From Corythucha ciliata (Eukaryota; Arthropoda; Insecta; Hemiptera; Tingidae): a stretch of DNA of 64,000 bases. Location of the stretch: the NCBI GenBank assembly GCA_038030265.1, contig CM075937.1:12214001-12278000 (forward strand), given 5' to 3'. Shown piece by piece: positions 1 to 12,900 of the stretch. The notes beneath the pieces were generated by a model. It did not search any database and was not told the origin of the DNA. It saw only the letters and a list, made by a program, of their open reading frames with translations. Position 1 is the stretch's first letter; the number at the start of each line of letters is the position of its first letter. Both the position numbers and the translations under genes were made by a program.

Positions 1-1080
1 TACTAGCCCGCCTAAAATTTAGAGAAACGATAACTTTTGCCACTTTTTCTCAAATTGGGAATAAGTGGTAATTCGCTGTAAAAAAGGTAAAACATAGCTA
101 TAAGTTGCAGCAAAAATTGAGGAAAACTCCAATTCGCGGCTAAAATTGAGGAAACTCACTAATTCGTGGATAAATTGTGTAGAAAAAGCGTTCGTGGGTA
201 AAATTGAAAGTATTCAAATTTTCGACTGTTAGTGAAAATACGCAAATTTGCGGATTCTGAAGGTAACTTTGTGGCTAAAATTGAGAAAAACCGCGAATTC
301 ATGGCAAAATAAGTGTAAAAACATCCGCTACTTTCCGACTAAAATTGAGAAAATATCCAATTTGCGGCTTAAATTGAGCACAAACTCTAATTGGCGGATA
401 GGATGTATAAATACCTAGAACTCGTGGCTAAATTAAGGGGAAATCCATAATTTGATGCTACGTAATAATTTTATTTCTTGCTTATTTAGTGACTCAAGGG
501 GCCTCATAGAGATTTCCGCCCCGGGCCCCGATAGGTGTCGGTCCGCCAGTGTTCAAGATGTCCTCTTCTTGGAAATGAAGGGCACAAACTTTGTCTCTGA
601 GAGTTAAATCCCGTTCGGCTTGTGGGGTTGCAGAATTCCATCTAGTTAGTTGATCCTACGAAAATTTTTCATAAATCAAAAACGAAAGCATCATAGGCAT
701 TAGGGAGACGTGGGCGGTGGGGGTCTGCGGGATAGGGCTTCAGTTTCCATATATTATAGACGTCGTCGGGAGGTAACAAGGGGGGGAATGGAAGCAAGAG
801 CCCAAAAATGAACACAAATAACATAGATTTTGGTATAGGTGGTCTGAAACAGCAGGTTTGTTCCAACATCCCCTAGAACTATAGTTGAAACACATTCTAA
901 AGAAACCTAGAAATCATTAAAACCAATTTGTTCTACTTGTAATTTGTTCCAGTTAATTTGTGTATCATTTCCAGAGATTATGATTGGCTGCTGAGGGCAA
1001 ATGCCCCAGGCAGACGTTCATATTCGTACTCAGCTCATCATTATATCTACCCAATGGAGCTAGTTTCATGACTACGTTCT
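1..1080. repeat. Degenerate ~28-bp tandem repeat, then unassigned sequence
   Basis: From about 40 to 470 a loose unit like 'ctaaaattgaggaaa..ctaattcgtgga' recurs every 25-30 bases with many mismatches. It is the reverse complement of the 'ttttagccgcgaattagcg' repeat seen at 10,900-11,480, 43,400-45,010 and elsewhere in the window. From 471 to 1,080 I see no gene, RNA or clear repeat. Confidence 0.5.
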
Positions 1081-1600
1081 TCCGGTTGACTGGGACTGTC
1101 GCCAGCTCTCGGTCGGGAATTCCTAATTTACTGACCCTGAGTTGTCTTTACTGATCAGGTACTTGAAATGCTCAGATCGAGGTTACATTTTGCATACAAC
1201 AAACCAGACGGGTTTTCCTCAGAGTGTTTTCTCTACTGACCAGGTACTGGTAATGGCTCGAATCAACCTAAACTTTTGCATAGTATTACGCGTGGGTCAA
1301 TACGACTTACCCTCAAATTTAATCCCGATCGGTTGAGGGAAACTCGGGAAATCCTACTCACCAGGTACTTACAATCGTCGTTTTGGCCAAAGAGTAAATC
1401 GTATGCCAAATTTCAGCTTAATCAGAGCATTTCAAGTGTCCGGTCAGTAGAGAAAACCCTGGTCAGTAAATTAGACACTCCCGGATTTTCCCGAGTTTGC
1501 CAGAAGCCCACGCGTAAGTTTGCGAAATTTCAACTCGTTCCGTGCATTCTAAGTACCCGGTCAGTAGAGATAACTCTGGGGCAGTAAATTAAGCACTCTC
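1080..1600. repeat. Degenerate repeat with recurring 'tactgaccaggtac'
   Basis: The phrase 'ac(t)gaccaggtac' or 'caccaggtac' followed by 'ttgaaatgctc'-like sequence recurs near 1,152, 1,238 and 1,360, and 'cccggtcagtagagaaaac'-like phrases occur near 1,440 and 1,557. The short open frames here have no coding character. The stretch from 1,600 to 2,330 shows nothing I can assign. Confidence 0.4.
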
Positions 1601-2330
1601 TTCTCCATCTAACAGTGATGTAACAGGCCGTGCTTAGATAAAGTGGTATTTCAAAAAATGAGCTCACAGTGAATTTTAATTCACACAATCACGTTAAATT
1701 GCCTTGACATTTAAAAAAAAGTTTAAAAAATCACTGAGGGATTTTAGTGCGTGTCACTGTCACGTGCCGGTTTAGTATAAAATGGTCCCTAGAAATTGTG
1801 AGAATAATATTTTTAGTTTTGCCGAACAAAATTGTCACGTCTCTATTTTCACTTTTTGTCACTATTTAGCGTGAATCAAGCTTAAACAGGCATTACCGAC
1901 AATTCCAACGTTTCCTGGCAAGAAGAAGTTTGAAAAACCTTACTTTTGGTATTTTGAAGAGAGGGGTGCTGCTTTTATTTTCCTCCCTCAGTAATTTCCT
2001 GTTATTATGGTACCCAGTTGTACACTGCAGGTCATATTTCTATGAAATACAGAAACTTAATGATTATAATGAGTAATAAGAGCGAAAATAACAAAATAAA
2101 ACGAACTTTCCCTAATTTTTACACCGTAACGATTACATTAATAGACGCGCTGTCAGAGGTAGCGACCTCTGGCGCGAGCAAAACGCGGAACTTTCCTTGA
2201 AACCGCTGTTTTGTACAATGATAAGAGAAGAGTGAAGCAACTTGGTATCTATACAACTTTGGTTGCTATATTCCCTTCTTGAAAACCGCTAGAAACGGCC
2301 ATTATGGAGCGCGAGTATTATTCTCGCGCC

Positions 2331-3130
2331 CCAAAGTGGCAAAACTGACGATTCGCGCCTTGAAAATGCCTAATTCCGGCTAACAAAATTACAAAATCGA
2401 CGATTCCCGAGCCAAGAATGGCCAAAATGACTATTCGGCCCTTTGGCCCCGAAACTAGTAAATTTAATGAACCAATAATTTCAATTCCTATTGTTTATCA
2501 CCGCAAACAGGCAGTTCTGGTCCCATTTAGCCCGATATTTGCACTTGACGGATATCCGCCATTCTGCGACTATTCGTACTTCAAACTTCGCGGAAATTAA
2601 GATCTGGAACTCGCTATTTTGGGGAAATTTACACCCAAAACTTGAAATTTTGGTCCGCGGCTTGCAATTTCGCGGATATTGAGTTAGGAATCTCACATTT
2701 TCGCATAAATAACGACGTAAAACTTTCAGTTTCGGAGATGCTCAGCAAGGAAACTTCCAATTTCGCGGAAATTCTGACGGGAAACATCCCATTTTTGTGG
2801 ATATTAAGCCAGGAAACTGCACAGGAACTTGCAAAGTGCCACGTCACGGCTATCCGTCTGGCTTTTGGGCGTTGTCGGAGCGACCAGTTACCTCCCAGGC
2901 TTTTCCCGGCTACTTGAATAATAAAAAGGACGAAACTTGCGATTTCGCGAAAATGAAGATCAGAAACTTGTTAACGGAAAGGTGGGTTGGCCGGCGAGGC
3001 GCGACGACGGATACAACCGATTAGGAAACATGTGATGTTCTCTTCGTGTCATCACTTATGTCTTAATTGATCAGAAACTTGCAATTTTGCGGATATTTAG
3101 GCCCGAAAGATGTAATTTTTATGGCTATTT
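2331..3130. repeat. Degenerate ~60-bp tandem repeat ('atttcgcggaaatt..ggaaact')
   Basis: Phrases such as 'aatttcgcggatatt', 'aacttccaatttcgcggaaatt' and 'aacttgcgatttcgcgaaaat' recur at roughly 60-65 base spacing. Short open frames on both strands are by-products of the repeat. From 3,131 to 3,682 there is a (gtg)n microsatellite at about 3,178-3,199 and otherwise nothing assignable. Confidence 0.4.
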
Positions 3131-3682
3131 TTCAAGATTTTGGGCCTGCTACACAAGACATACAAGAAGACAATTGGTAGTGGTGGTGGTGGTGGTGGAG
3201 AGAGGGCTTCTTTAACCCGACCGACAAGGCACTTTTAGACCGTCAGTTACCGACTTGCCTTTTCTGGACTAAGAGACATTTTTTTTTCTATTTATTATCC
3301 AAACCAATCGGGTTCTGAGAGCTAAATTTCCAGTTTTCTGCTTGAATAGTCAGTTTCTAAGATACTTTGAGAATTTAGTGGCAAACTCAAACAGATGACG
3401 GCGAAAAATGGTCATTTTTGCTGAGGAGAGTCTGTTTTCCAGGAAAATTGTCAAGACCTGGTCGCTTTTCAAGGGCAAAATGTTCAGTTTGAGTGCAAAG
3501 TCAAGAAGATAGTTTGAAGGGGTAAATTGACGGTTTACTAGTGTAGCTGATTTGAAGGATTTTCATGAACAAAAAGAGTGGGCAGCGGCCTACCCTTGTC
3601 CCGTCCTGGCTACGCCCTACTAGAATAGTAGCCGTTAAGATGAAAATCATTTCTTCTTGTTTGCAGTTTTTGTTCTGCGCAG

Positions 3683-5886
3683 TTTCAACAGCCTCATGGT
3701 ATTTCTGATGATTCAAAAGCTGATGTATCTTCGGGGAGTCCTCCTAAGGTAAAAATCATCATCGCCCTGCCCTGCTAAATTATTCAGTTTTTATGAGTCC
3801 CGTCTATTTCTCATCTAGATGACCGCCGAAGAACTGAATTCCTTTTTCTGTCATGAAGTGTTCGGACCGTTTAAAGGCCATCAATGTACCGTTTGTGGTC
3901 GTGTCTTCCCGTATAGATATCAATTAATAGTACACGCACGTTACCATTCAGCGCCTGAGGTGTGACATTTGATTACTCTCGCCCTCCCGTCTTTGTTTAA
4001 TACCTCGATCTGATTCTGTTCTCAATGTAGCATGAGGGTGGTGGAGGAGGAGGACTTCCTGACGGTGTGGGGGAGAAAGAATGGAATGGGCACGCGGCTT
4101 TGGAAGCGCTGGCCGATGGTGTCGGCTCACCGAGTGTCGGGCATCAAAATAATAATTCGGCGAATAATAATGCCCGGCCTCCGCCTGCGAAAAACCACAT
4201 ATGCACTCAGTGTGGTCGGGGATTTTCAAGAAAGGAACATTTGACGAATCATATGCACCGCCATACAGGTATTGTTTCTCATTTTCTCGACTAAGGGCAG
4301 CGTTCATAATCTCGGTTTTAACGCACGCAGGGCAAAGTCCCCACGAGTGCCATCTTTGCCCGAAAAGATTCTCCCGGAAAGACCATTTAGACTCGCACAT
4401 TCGTGCTCATGACGCTGATTTCAAGTGTCACGTCTGTAATAAAGTGTTTTCGAGGAAAGAGCATCTGGTCGCTCACGTGCAGTGGCACACGGGCGCTTCA
4501 CCACACCGATGTCACCTGTGTCGTAAAACTTTCACTCGGCGAGAACACCTTCTGGCTCATGTTAGACAGCACACTGGTGATTGTTTTCAAATTAATAAAT
4601 CCGAGGATGGAGAGGGAGGGGGGGCAAATGACCGTATTTTCGAGCCCTCGGGAAATATTGTTTCAGGTGAATCACCGCACGTGTGTCGCTTCTGTTCAAA
4701 ATCCTTCACTCGAAGAGAGCACGTCATCAACCACGAGCGAGGACACACGGGAGAGACTCCATTCAAGTGTCAACTCTGTCCAAAAGCTTTTGCCCGAAGG
4801 GATCACTTGGTGAATCACACGAGGCAGCACACTGGAGAAACGCCATTTAGGTGCGGGGAGTGTGGAAAGGCTTTCACGAGGAAAGAGCATCTGACCAATC
4901 ATACGAGAACTCATACAGGTTAGTTTGAAAAGGCATTGTGATTTGTGTTTTGTTTGCGTTGCGCATGCGTAGTGTTTTTTTTTCTCTTCATTTCAACTTT
5001 TTTTTCGTTACTTCTTCCGGTTTTCTCATTTCGCTTCTTTCTTATCGCATGGATTCGACAGTGAAGCCGAACAAGAAACCAAAAAAGGGCAAACAACAAT
5101 CTTAAAACCGCTATAAACAAATAATATATAAAATAATAGTTTCGCTATTATTATTGTTGAGTTTTTAAATAAAATTATTTTTCTAGTAAATTTGTAACAA
5201 TGTGCTGTATATTTTGCGGTAATAAATGTATTTTTTAACTTTTGGCTATTCATTCTCGTAGTTAGTGCATGATGTGTTTGTACATAGTGTGCTTCTTATG
5301 CCTTGAAAATTCAATAAGAGACGTATCGAAATTAGGGGAAGCCGCTCACAAGTGCCACATATGTCCGAAAACCTTCGGGCGAAAAGACCATTTGAACAGT
5401 CACTTGAAAGTGCACGGCATCCAACCGCCTCCACGTCAGCGACGATCAGGCACTAAGACCGGCAAGCGCCGCCAATCGAAAAAAGCCGCCGCAGCGGCTG
5501 CACAACAACAACAACAACAACAACAGCAGCAGCAGCAACAACAGCAGGAGCAACAGCAACCCCCACAAGGAGGTCCACCTCCGGCTCCACAACATCCGCC
5601 TCCCGGTCCACCACCACCTCCTCATCCTCCTCCTCCTCCTACCGCTCTAATGGCTCCCTCGCCTCAGTTTCCTCAAATGCCGCCCCATCATGGACCACCA
5701 CCGTTGACTCCGGTCTCGTGTGCGTCCGGACCAGGCGGTCACTTGCTTCACGGCCCTCCCCCGCCTCATCCTCATCATCACCATCACTCTCATTTGAACG
5801 AGTACACGTGCCATATTTGTTCCAAGTCGTTCCCTCTCAAGGGTAATCTTCTATTTCACATGAATACACATACGTTTGCTTATTGA
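3683..5886 (+). CDS. crol: crooked-legs-family C2H2 zinc finger protein, 3' six exons (5' end missing)
   Basis: Probable DNA-binding nuclear protein of the crooked legs group. Exons by GT/AG and phase: 3683-3748, 3819-3959, 4031-4268, 4331-4576, 4667-4918, 5336-5886 (stop TGA). All junctions keep frame, and linkers of the HTGESPH type are rebuilt across introns. Ten C2H2 fingers are visible: one with the FPYRYQLIVH helix in exon 2, one in exon 3, three in exon 4, three in exon 5 and two in exon 6. Most carry the (S/T)RKEHL helix typical of crol. The last finger (FPLKGNLLFH) follows a poly-Ala/poly-Gln tract and a long Pro/His-rich segment. Crol proteins I know have more fingers in series, so this may be a shorter paralog. 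The 66-base exon at 3683 has no start codon, so 5' exons lie upstream and were not found. Confidence 0.75.
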
Positions 5887-6246
5887 TTTTGCGTGTCATA
5901 AGAGATTTTCAATTCATGTGAATAGTTTAATATTAAAATATAATTTTTTTGTGTAAAAAATATGTACATTTGGTCATTTTATATAAAATTGTAAGTGTAA
6001 TGTTACTCAGCGTATCTCTAATCAACATAAAAATAAAAGATAAAATTTGGTATAATTTAAAGAAAAATGTTTGCTTAAATAATTATATTTATATTCACTG
6101 GTTTATAGCCAACGAGATCAAAACTGAACTTCACACAAAGTTCCCAATAATAGCTGGATTGTTCCTGATAGTTCATAACAGACCACGTCGTCATTTTACA
6201 AAAATGTCAAGGTTTTCTAGGGTGAAGTGGGTGGGTGAGGGGGATG
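5887..6246. other. Convergent 3' UTR interval
   Basis: This AT-rich 360-bp gap lies between the stop codon of the zinc finger gene and the stop codon of the minus-strand receptor gene. It holds several 'aataaa/attaaa'-like words (for example near 5,934 and 6,030). Both transcripts probably end here and may overlap. No further coding sequence is seen. Confidence 0.4.
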
Positions 6247-6935
6247 CTACAATTCGGTGGTGATTTCATCCTGAGGGCGAAATCCGAGCGATACAAAATC
6301 CTCTAGCTGGGCAGCCCGCTGCCATTCGATGTATTCATCGGTTGTTTCGGATGAACGCCTTTTGATGGGCGTTGAATTATAGTTGGAGTCGAAAGCGCTT
6401 GACGCGCCTGAATAGTGACCGGACGCGTCGCCTTGGAAAAAATTGACGAGCTCGTTCACTTGATTATTACTGCTAATGTGATGTTTTTTGTAGCGATTCA
6501 AAATGCGGTGAGCCCAAGCGAATAAAGTTTCCCAGTCGGAAGGTGGAACGCCCAATTTACTATCGGGTCGATTTAAAAGTATCAAAATTCTAGAAAGATC
6601 CTTTAAAACGGGTCGATAAGGTTGAAGGGCCGAATAGGAGGGGAGACCTCTGACTTGGCGCCGCGTTTCGTTGAGCATCTCCAAAAACAGAGGAGCCTCG
6701 GAGCGTAGCTGACGAACTTCTTTCATGAATTCGAGAGCAGCTTCTCGTTCACTCGAGTCACTCCCTTGAGTTGAATGTGTCAAAGAGGGCGGCGAGTGAT
6801 GCCTGTGGGCTGAGGATTTTTTCCGCGATAATTTACAGTAGAGGCCGGCCGCCAGGGCTGACAGAACGCAGAGAGCGACTCCGATGGATCCTCCAACCAA
6901 TTCGCCAGGCAAGCTTTTCGACCTTAACCTGTCTG
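6247..6935 (-). CDS. wgn: Wengen-like receptor, exon 3: transmembrane segment and cytoplasmic tail
   Basis: The acceptor 'tttttcacag' lies just above 6935. The reading frame enters as ADRLRSKSLPGEL, then a ~22-residue hydrophobic segment and the basic KLSRKKSS. The tail contains EREAALEFMKEVRQLRSEAP, likely helical, and WETLFAWAHRILNRYKK. It ends at a natural stop at 6247. Long complexity-rich coding sequence with clean splice sites makes this exon reliable even if the family name is wrong. Confidence 0.75.
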
Positions 6936-9900
6936 CTGTGAAAAATAAAATAATTGAAAAACATTACCAGAAACTATATTTTTAACACTCACCTTGACAC
7001 ACGGACGACATAAACTCGACTAGAGACGACCATTTAGACACGTAACCTGGCGGGCACACGCTATTCGTCGATTCACCGCAAGAGCGGCTTCGTAGAACTA
7101 ATTGGCTACATTTGCTACACGACGTCTGATTGTTACCGTCGCATTTCATGCAGCTCACCACGCTGTGGCATACTCCTGGAATGAAAGAAAGTCACTAAAA
7201 AAGAGCTCAATAGCAACGGCAATGCTGGGGAGGGATCGGATAGAATCGGGGGAAACAGCAGTCCAGTAAGTCGCCTCTCAACGTGCTGCTATGCCACCAG
7301 ACCAGTCGGCACTGGCGCAACTACACCTATCGAGGCCCAGGGGCAGACATCTCTATGAAGCCCACGAAATATAATTTTTACGCAGCGTTCATCAATGGCT
7401 TTTCCTCTACTTTAGCCACTAAGTTACAGCGTTCTACCGTTTCTGACTACTAACGAGCTTTTTTTCTATATTTTATCCACGAAATAGCGCTCACCGCGCA
7501 ATACCGCCTTTCCTCAATTATGGTCGCCAAAACCTAGCGCTTTCCCCCAATTTGCGTGCAAATTGGCGCCTATTCTTCCTTTTGAGTCGCTGTCATATTG
7601 GTGGGCGGACAAATTGGTGGGTGCGGTAATGGAAGGAATTCCCGCACCCACCAATATGTCCGTTGTGCATCGGACAAATTGGTGGGCGGTCATATTGGTG
7701 GATGAGAAAAATTCCCTTACCCACCAATTTGTCCGAAACACTTCGGACATATTGGTCGGTCATATATTGGTGGGTGAAGCCACCAATTTGTCCGTAGTGA
7801 ATCGGACAAATTGGTGGGCCACCAATATGACCGTAGTCGGTTCCGGACAAAGCGGTGGGTCCGCCAGTGTGGCCGAACCATCAGGAGTTCGATTTCATCT
7901 GAAAATGTCTTGATTGTCCCTATCAAATTTGTCAAATAATTGATAAATAAAACAAAGAAGTAATTATTTCCGGAAAACCTAGCGAACTTGAAATCCTAGT
8001 GAACGTGGCACACATTTAGCAATTTATTTCCCTTCAAATCAGACGTGTATGTGCCTTGTATAATGTTACATATTTTTCTGAAATTGTAGGTTCAGCTATC
8101 TTGGTTGTAGAGAGGCAGATAGGTAATTAATAATTTATTAGTAGGTATGCGTTAAAACTAATTTATGTATTTATATAAACAATTTTTTTTTGAAATTTTT
8201 ACGTGATCGCCCTACACAGTGCAAGCCCTAGCGGAGGTAGCAAGTCACCGGTAAGCGAATGGATGACTGGAGAAAAGGATAAATTGGAGGGTTTACTGGT
8301 TGAGACCTGTGTTGGTTCATTTGAAAATAGTTGAAAAATTAAAATGTGAGGCGGTTTCATATAATAGGTCTGATAGAAAATTCAATCAGCTTTCAGATCG
8401 TTTTTCTACTACTAGTTCCCGAGCTACTGGCAAAAATGTGCAGAAGAACGTGGTTTTGGGCCGCCTTTTTTCGCGTTTTTTGTCGCATAACTAATACCAC
8501 TGATTTTCCCCGTAGGTTTCAAGGCTTTTCACTTATGCATAAAATTCAATTCTGAACCACTTTGATTTCATGACATTTTCTGATTGGAACAGCCGTTTTC
8601 AAGTTGCTGCTGCCTTAGTATTTTTTATTAATTTTACCAAAAGCGGCTAAAAATGACCATTTAAAAAAAAATCAATTCCGGTGAAACGGCTGGGTCAATT
8701 GTGACAAAAGAAAGAACGATTCGACGCAGAATTCAATGCTTTTCAAAAAATGAGAGGGTAACATTTTCGGTAGAATGCGTCATTGAGGAGTTATAAGCAA
8801 AAAAACTGAAAAAAGTGTCAAAAATGAGCAGTTTTTCGCGATTTTCTCAAAACGCACAAATTTTGTTGGATCTCTTCAGATTTGTGTTCCCCATCCCAAA
8901 AAACATAGAATGAAGTGAAAAAATCGAAGACGAGATTTTTGTCCAGGTCGAACTACCGTTTGACTGGACTATGGGGGGGGGGGGCTAAACTGGGCTCTAT
9001 ATGAGAGGGGGGAAATGATACATATCATGCATCACATTTTCTATTTACACTCCCTCTATATCTTATCTGTGTATTAATTGGTTTGATTTCCCTCCCCTTC
9101 TTCTTGCCTTTTCGAACTGTGCATTTTAAGTCTGCTCCACACATGCGGTGTTTCCCAAATAACGAGCAGAATACTAATCAATGTCTAGCATTGCCTAGAA
9201 ACCAACCAACTGAAAAAAATATTTTGCTCGTCATTCGGTGAATACCGTATGCAAGGTGACTAAATTTTCTATAGGTGCCGCAGATCACTGTCCTTCACCT
9301 ACGTCACGAGCAGTCCCAACTGCCATTGCGCTGGACCCAGTACATTATTAATTGTTATTGGGTTGTGATTTTTGAGAATTCATAAACTTCAATTTCAAAA
9401 TTAACTTGTTCTGCTGCTCTAGGGTGAGCAATCGGGAGCAAAAGACTGCTGGTGACGTCAGTCTCCACCCCTCCTGTCCGATGGGCAGGGGGAAATCTGC
9501 GGCACCTATAGTAAAGTTTAGTCACCTTGACCGTATGTGTGGAGCCGGCTTTACAAAAAATGATGACATTATAGTATTACTTCCTTTTCATCGATAGGTA
9601 TAGGCCTGGGCCTAAAAGTCTGTCAATAATCATGTAAGCACCTTCGGACCAGAACGTAATACCAATGAAATATAGCTATACAGCGGCCCAGCAGAGTGGC
9701 AGAGGTCGTTAAGGCGTCGATTCTCATGTCCAGGTATCGCCTGCTGAGTGGGTTCGATTCCCACTATAGGCTGGATTATTTGAACAAAGGTCAAATTATG
9801 TGTAAAAAAAAAGTTAAAAAGTAACGTGTGTGCTCTCGCTCGCCATCGTCCACGACACCTTAAAGGTAGTTGGACGTAAAGCCCCGTTGGTTTACCAACT

Positions 9901-12900
9901 GGTCAATACTGCTATAGTTGCGACTTTGGCGAACAATAACTCTCAAGGAAAAACTTGTGTAAGAGTTTTTCTTCGAGGACCAGTTGAAACAACCTCAGTC
10001 TTCCAATTGGCCCAAGAGACGTGTAGACCACTTGAACGACCCGATCTTGCATTTGGTCCACATGGAAACTGGTCAACAAGACTTGTAGACTAGTTGAACG
10101 GCCAGGTCTTGCAGTGGCTCTACATTGCAACTGGTCTGCAAGACGTGTAGACCAAATGAGCGACACGGTATAGCAACTGGTCTACAAGTCTTGTAGACCA
10201 GTTGGAAGACAAGCTGGTCCACAAGGCTTGTGGACCAGTTGCAAAGTCCCCTTTCCAAATACTTCTACCACACGCATCTCTATACCCTAATCCTTTTAAA
10301 AATTAGAGCACCAGACGTCTTGAAAATTATCAAAACGTTTTTTTTTGGGAAGAAATAAATTAATTTTAACGCATAATAAGTATTAATTACCTATCTGCCT
10401 TTCTGCAACCCAGATAGCTTAACCTAAAATTTCAGAAATATACCACTATTCAAGGCCTGTACGCGACTGCTTTAAAAGAAAATGAATGGAAAATGTAGGA
10501 TTTTAAGTTCACTAGGTTTTTGGAAATAATTACTTCTTTGTTTTATTTATCAATTATTTGACTGATTTGATATGGATGCTCAAGACAATTTCAGATGGAA
10601 TCGAAGTCCTGCTAATCAATCATACTGGTGGACCCACCGCTTTGTCCGGAACCGACTACGGTCATATTGGTGGCCCACCAATTTGTCCGAAAGAGTCTCC
10701 GGACATTCTGGTGGCCCACCAATTTGTCCGATACACTACGGACAAATTGGTGGCTTCACCCTCCAATATGACCGACCACCAATTTGCCCGATACACAACG
10801 GACATATTGGTGGGTGCGGGAATTCCTTCCATTACCGCACCCACCAATTTGTCCGCCCACCAATATGTCCGGAACCCTTCCTTTTACCCGCTAATTAGCG
10901 CTTTATGCCAATTTCAGCAGCAGTTTGTTCACAATTTTAGCTGCGATTAGCGATTTTTCTCCATGTTAGCCGCGAATTAGCGTTTAATCTCAATTTGAAG
11001 ATGTAATTAGCCCTTTTTCTCCATTAGTGATTTTCTTTATTTTGTATCCGCGAATTGTGGTTTTCCCACAACTTCATATCGTCAAATTGCAAATTAGCGA
11101 TTTTTCCCAATTTCAGCTGTGAAATAGTGTTTTGTCCTAATTTTGCGGCCATTCAGCAGCAAAATTATCCAATTCCCTTTTTCATACCCGAATGGGCGAT
11201 TTTACGCCATTGCAGTTGTGAATTTACCATTTTTGTCGAATTTTAACCTGAAAGCCGGAAAGCGTCTTTCATTTGTCAATATTATAGCGTGTTTTCTCAA
11301 CTTTAACCGCGGGGTTTGCCCAAATACAACACTTTCGCGTTGATTTCCACAATCAATTCGAAGAATGGCCTCTATGTACCGTGAATCAGCGATTTTTTCT
11401 TAATTTTAGTCTGGAAGTTGCATCGCGAGACCACGATTCAGCGCTTTTTAGCAGCTTTAGCCACGAATATTACCGATTTTTGTCTGATAGAGGGTCCGGG
11501 GCAAACCTCCCCACTGTATCTCGGTACACTACTTCGTTGGTTCTGAAGTCCAAGGAAAAAGCGGGACGTACGCGGACCTTTTCGGGCTGATTTAAGTCCA
11601 GAAAATCTGCTAAACCTAATTTCAACGTGAAACGCTCATTTTTGGAGATTTTATGGGACTCTTCGTTACGGTACTAGTGCTCCTTCGTTTGTATACTTGT
11701 AGCTCAGGGGGGGGGGGAATCTATCCCCCCCCGTACCTACGCCCTTGGACAGGCCCCCTGTTGAGTTCCCGCCCCCTACCCCTACAATTAGACCATAAAA
11801 TCATAATAACGGTATCGGTGCAGATAAAAGACAACAAAATAGGGGGAAAATGTATGCAGCATGAAGGGTGAGGCACAAACTGCGGCGGCAGGCCTTTAGA
11901 GTACGTGTATTCTGGTGGCGTAAAGTGAATTTTGAACCAACTGCTAAGCTATACGCTATAAAACAGTCTTGTGTCTTGAGTCATGAGTTGAAGGGTGTCC
12001 CGGTTTTAAGAAAGCCCTACTTGATAGGTTTTCTCTTTTGTCTCACTGTATCTACAGGGTGTTCCAGGAGGAAACTTCAATACTTGCACATGTTGTACTA
12101 CTAAGTAGGGCGAACCAAAATGACTATATGTACATAGGGTCGGAAACGCTTTGTTTCAGAGTTACAGGGAATTTGGTGTTTTTTAAGCCAAATCACCTCT
12201 TTTCCACAAAAAGCGGTCTTAACGGACTAACCGTTCAACATAGAGCACAAAATTTAACATTGGAAAAATCAGGAATAACATATTAAAATCGTCTTTAAGT
12301 ATGTTTAGTTATTTTTAGAAAAATCGAAAAAGTGTTGCGTTGAATTTTCGTGTTTCTTTCAGAGGCGAATTTCGCTCAATCTTCAGTTGGTCGGGCATTG
12401 ACCAATTATTGTAAAAACATACCCATTATGTGAGCTTTCAATTGACGTAAGAAAATTGAAAATCGGTTGGATGCGTACTGAGATATGACACGAAAAGTTT
12501 GGAAAAACAGCGCAAAATCGTCAAAATAAGCCATAATGCAACTGTCAGGTAAAATCCCCAAAAATTGTTTTCGACGTCAAAATAACTCCAAAATTCAAAG
12601 AAACAGATTATTTAAAAAAAATTAGTGCACCATATCCATTATCATCATCCCCCGCCACTTTCACTAGAAAATACTCGTTTAATTAGTTTTCCATGTATCC
12701 TTACGTGCCCGCCTTTTCGCTTGAACCATTTCCCGTACTTCCACAGGATAGCTGGACCACCGCTTGTGATTATTACTCGGCGTGCTTCTCCAAGCCGCCT
12801 CTTGTAAGAATTGCACAAAATTATGCACCTCTTTCTCTAACTGGGCAGGCGTTTGCAGACTTATTGATAAGTCAACTTTGGCGTTCACAATCTCCTTGAA

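Larger units (their letters stand above)
7588..10871. mobile_element. Long-arm foldback element with 'CACCAATTTGTCCG' arrays
   Basis: Arms of about 550-600 bp at 7588-8190 and 10330-10871 are inverted copies. Both contain the run 'tcaattatttga', 'cctagtgaac..', and 'gcagataggtaattaat' in opposite orientation. The outer ~280 bp of each arm is built of many short direct and inverted copies of CACCAATTTGTCCG / CGGACAAATTGGTG. No transposase is visible. The centre (8,200-10,330) contains a piece of another foldback family, a tRNA-like sequence and a palindrome array, described separately. Confidence 0.65.

Noticed and set aside
7600..7870. Regularly repeated short motifs resembling a CRISPR array
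   Set aside because: The repeats are 14 bp, occur in both orientations with no constant spacer length, and the same array is inverted at the other arm of a transposon. The window is eukaryotic.
12038..12286. Open frames in the foldback arms, repeated at 20,370, 26,541 and elsewhere
   Set aside because: They recur only because the arms are duplicated and inverted. They lack domain character and read oppositely in partner arms.
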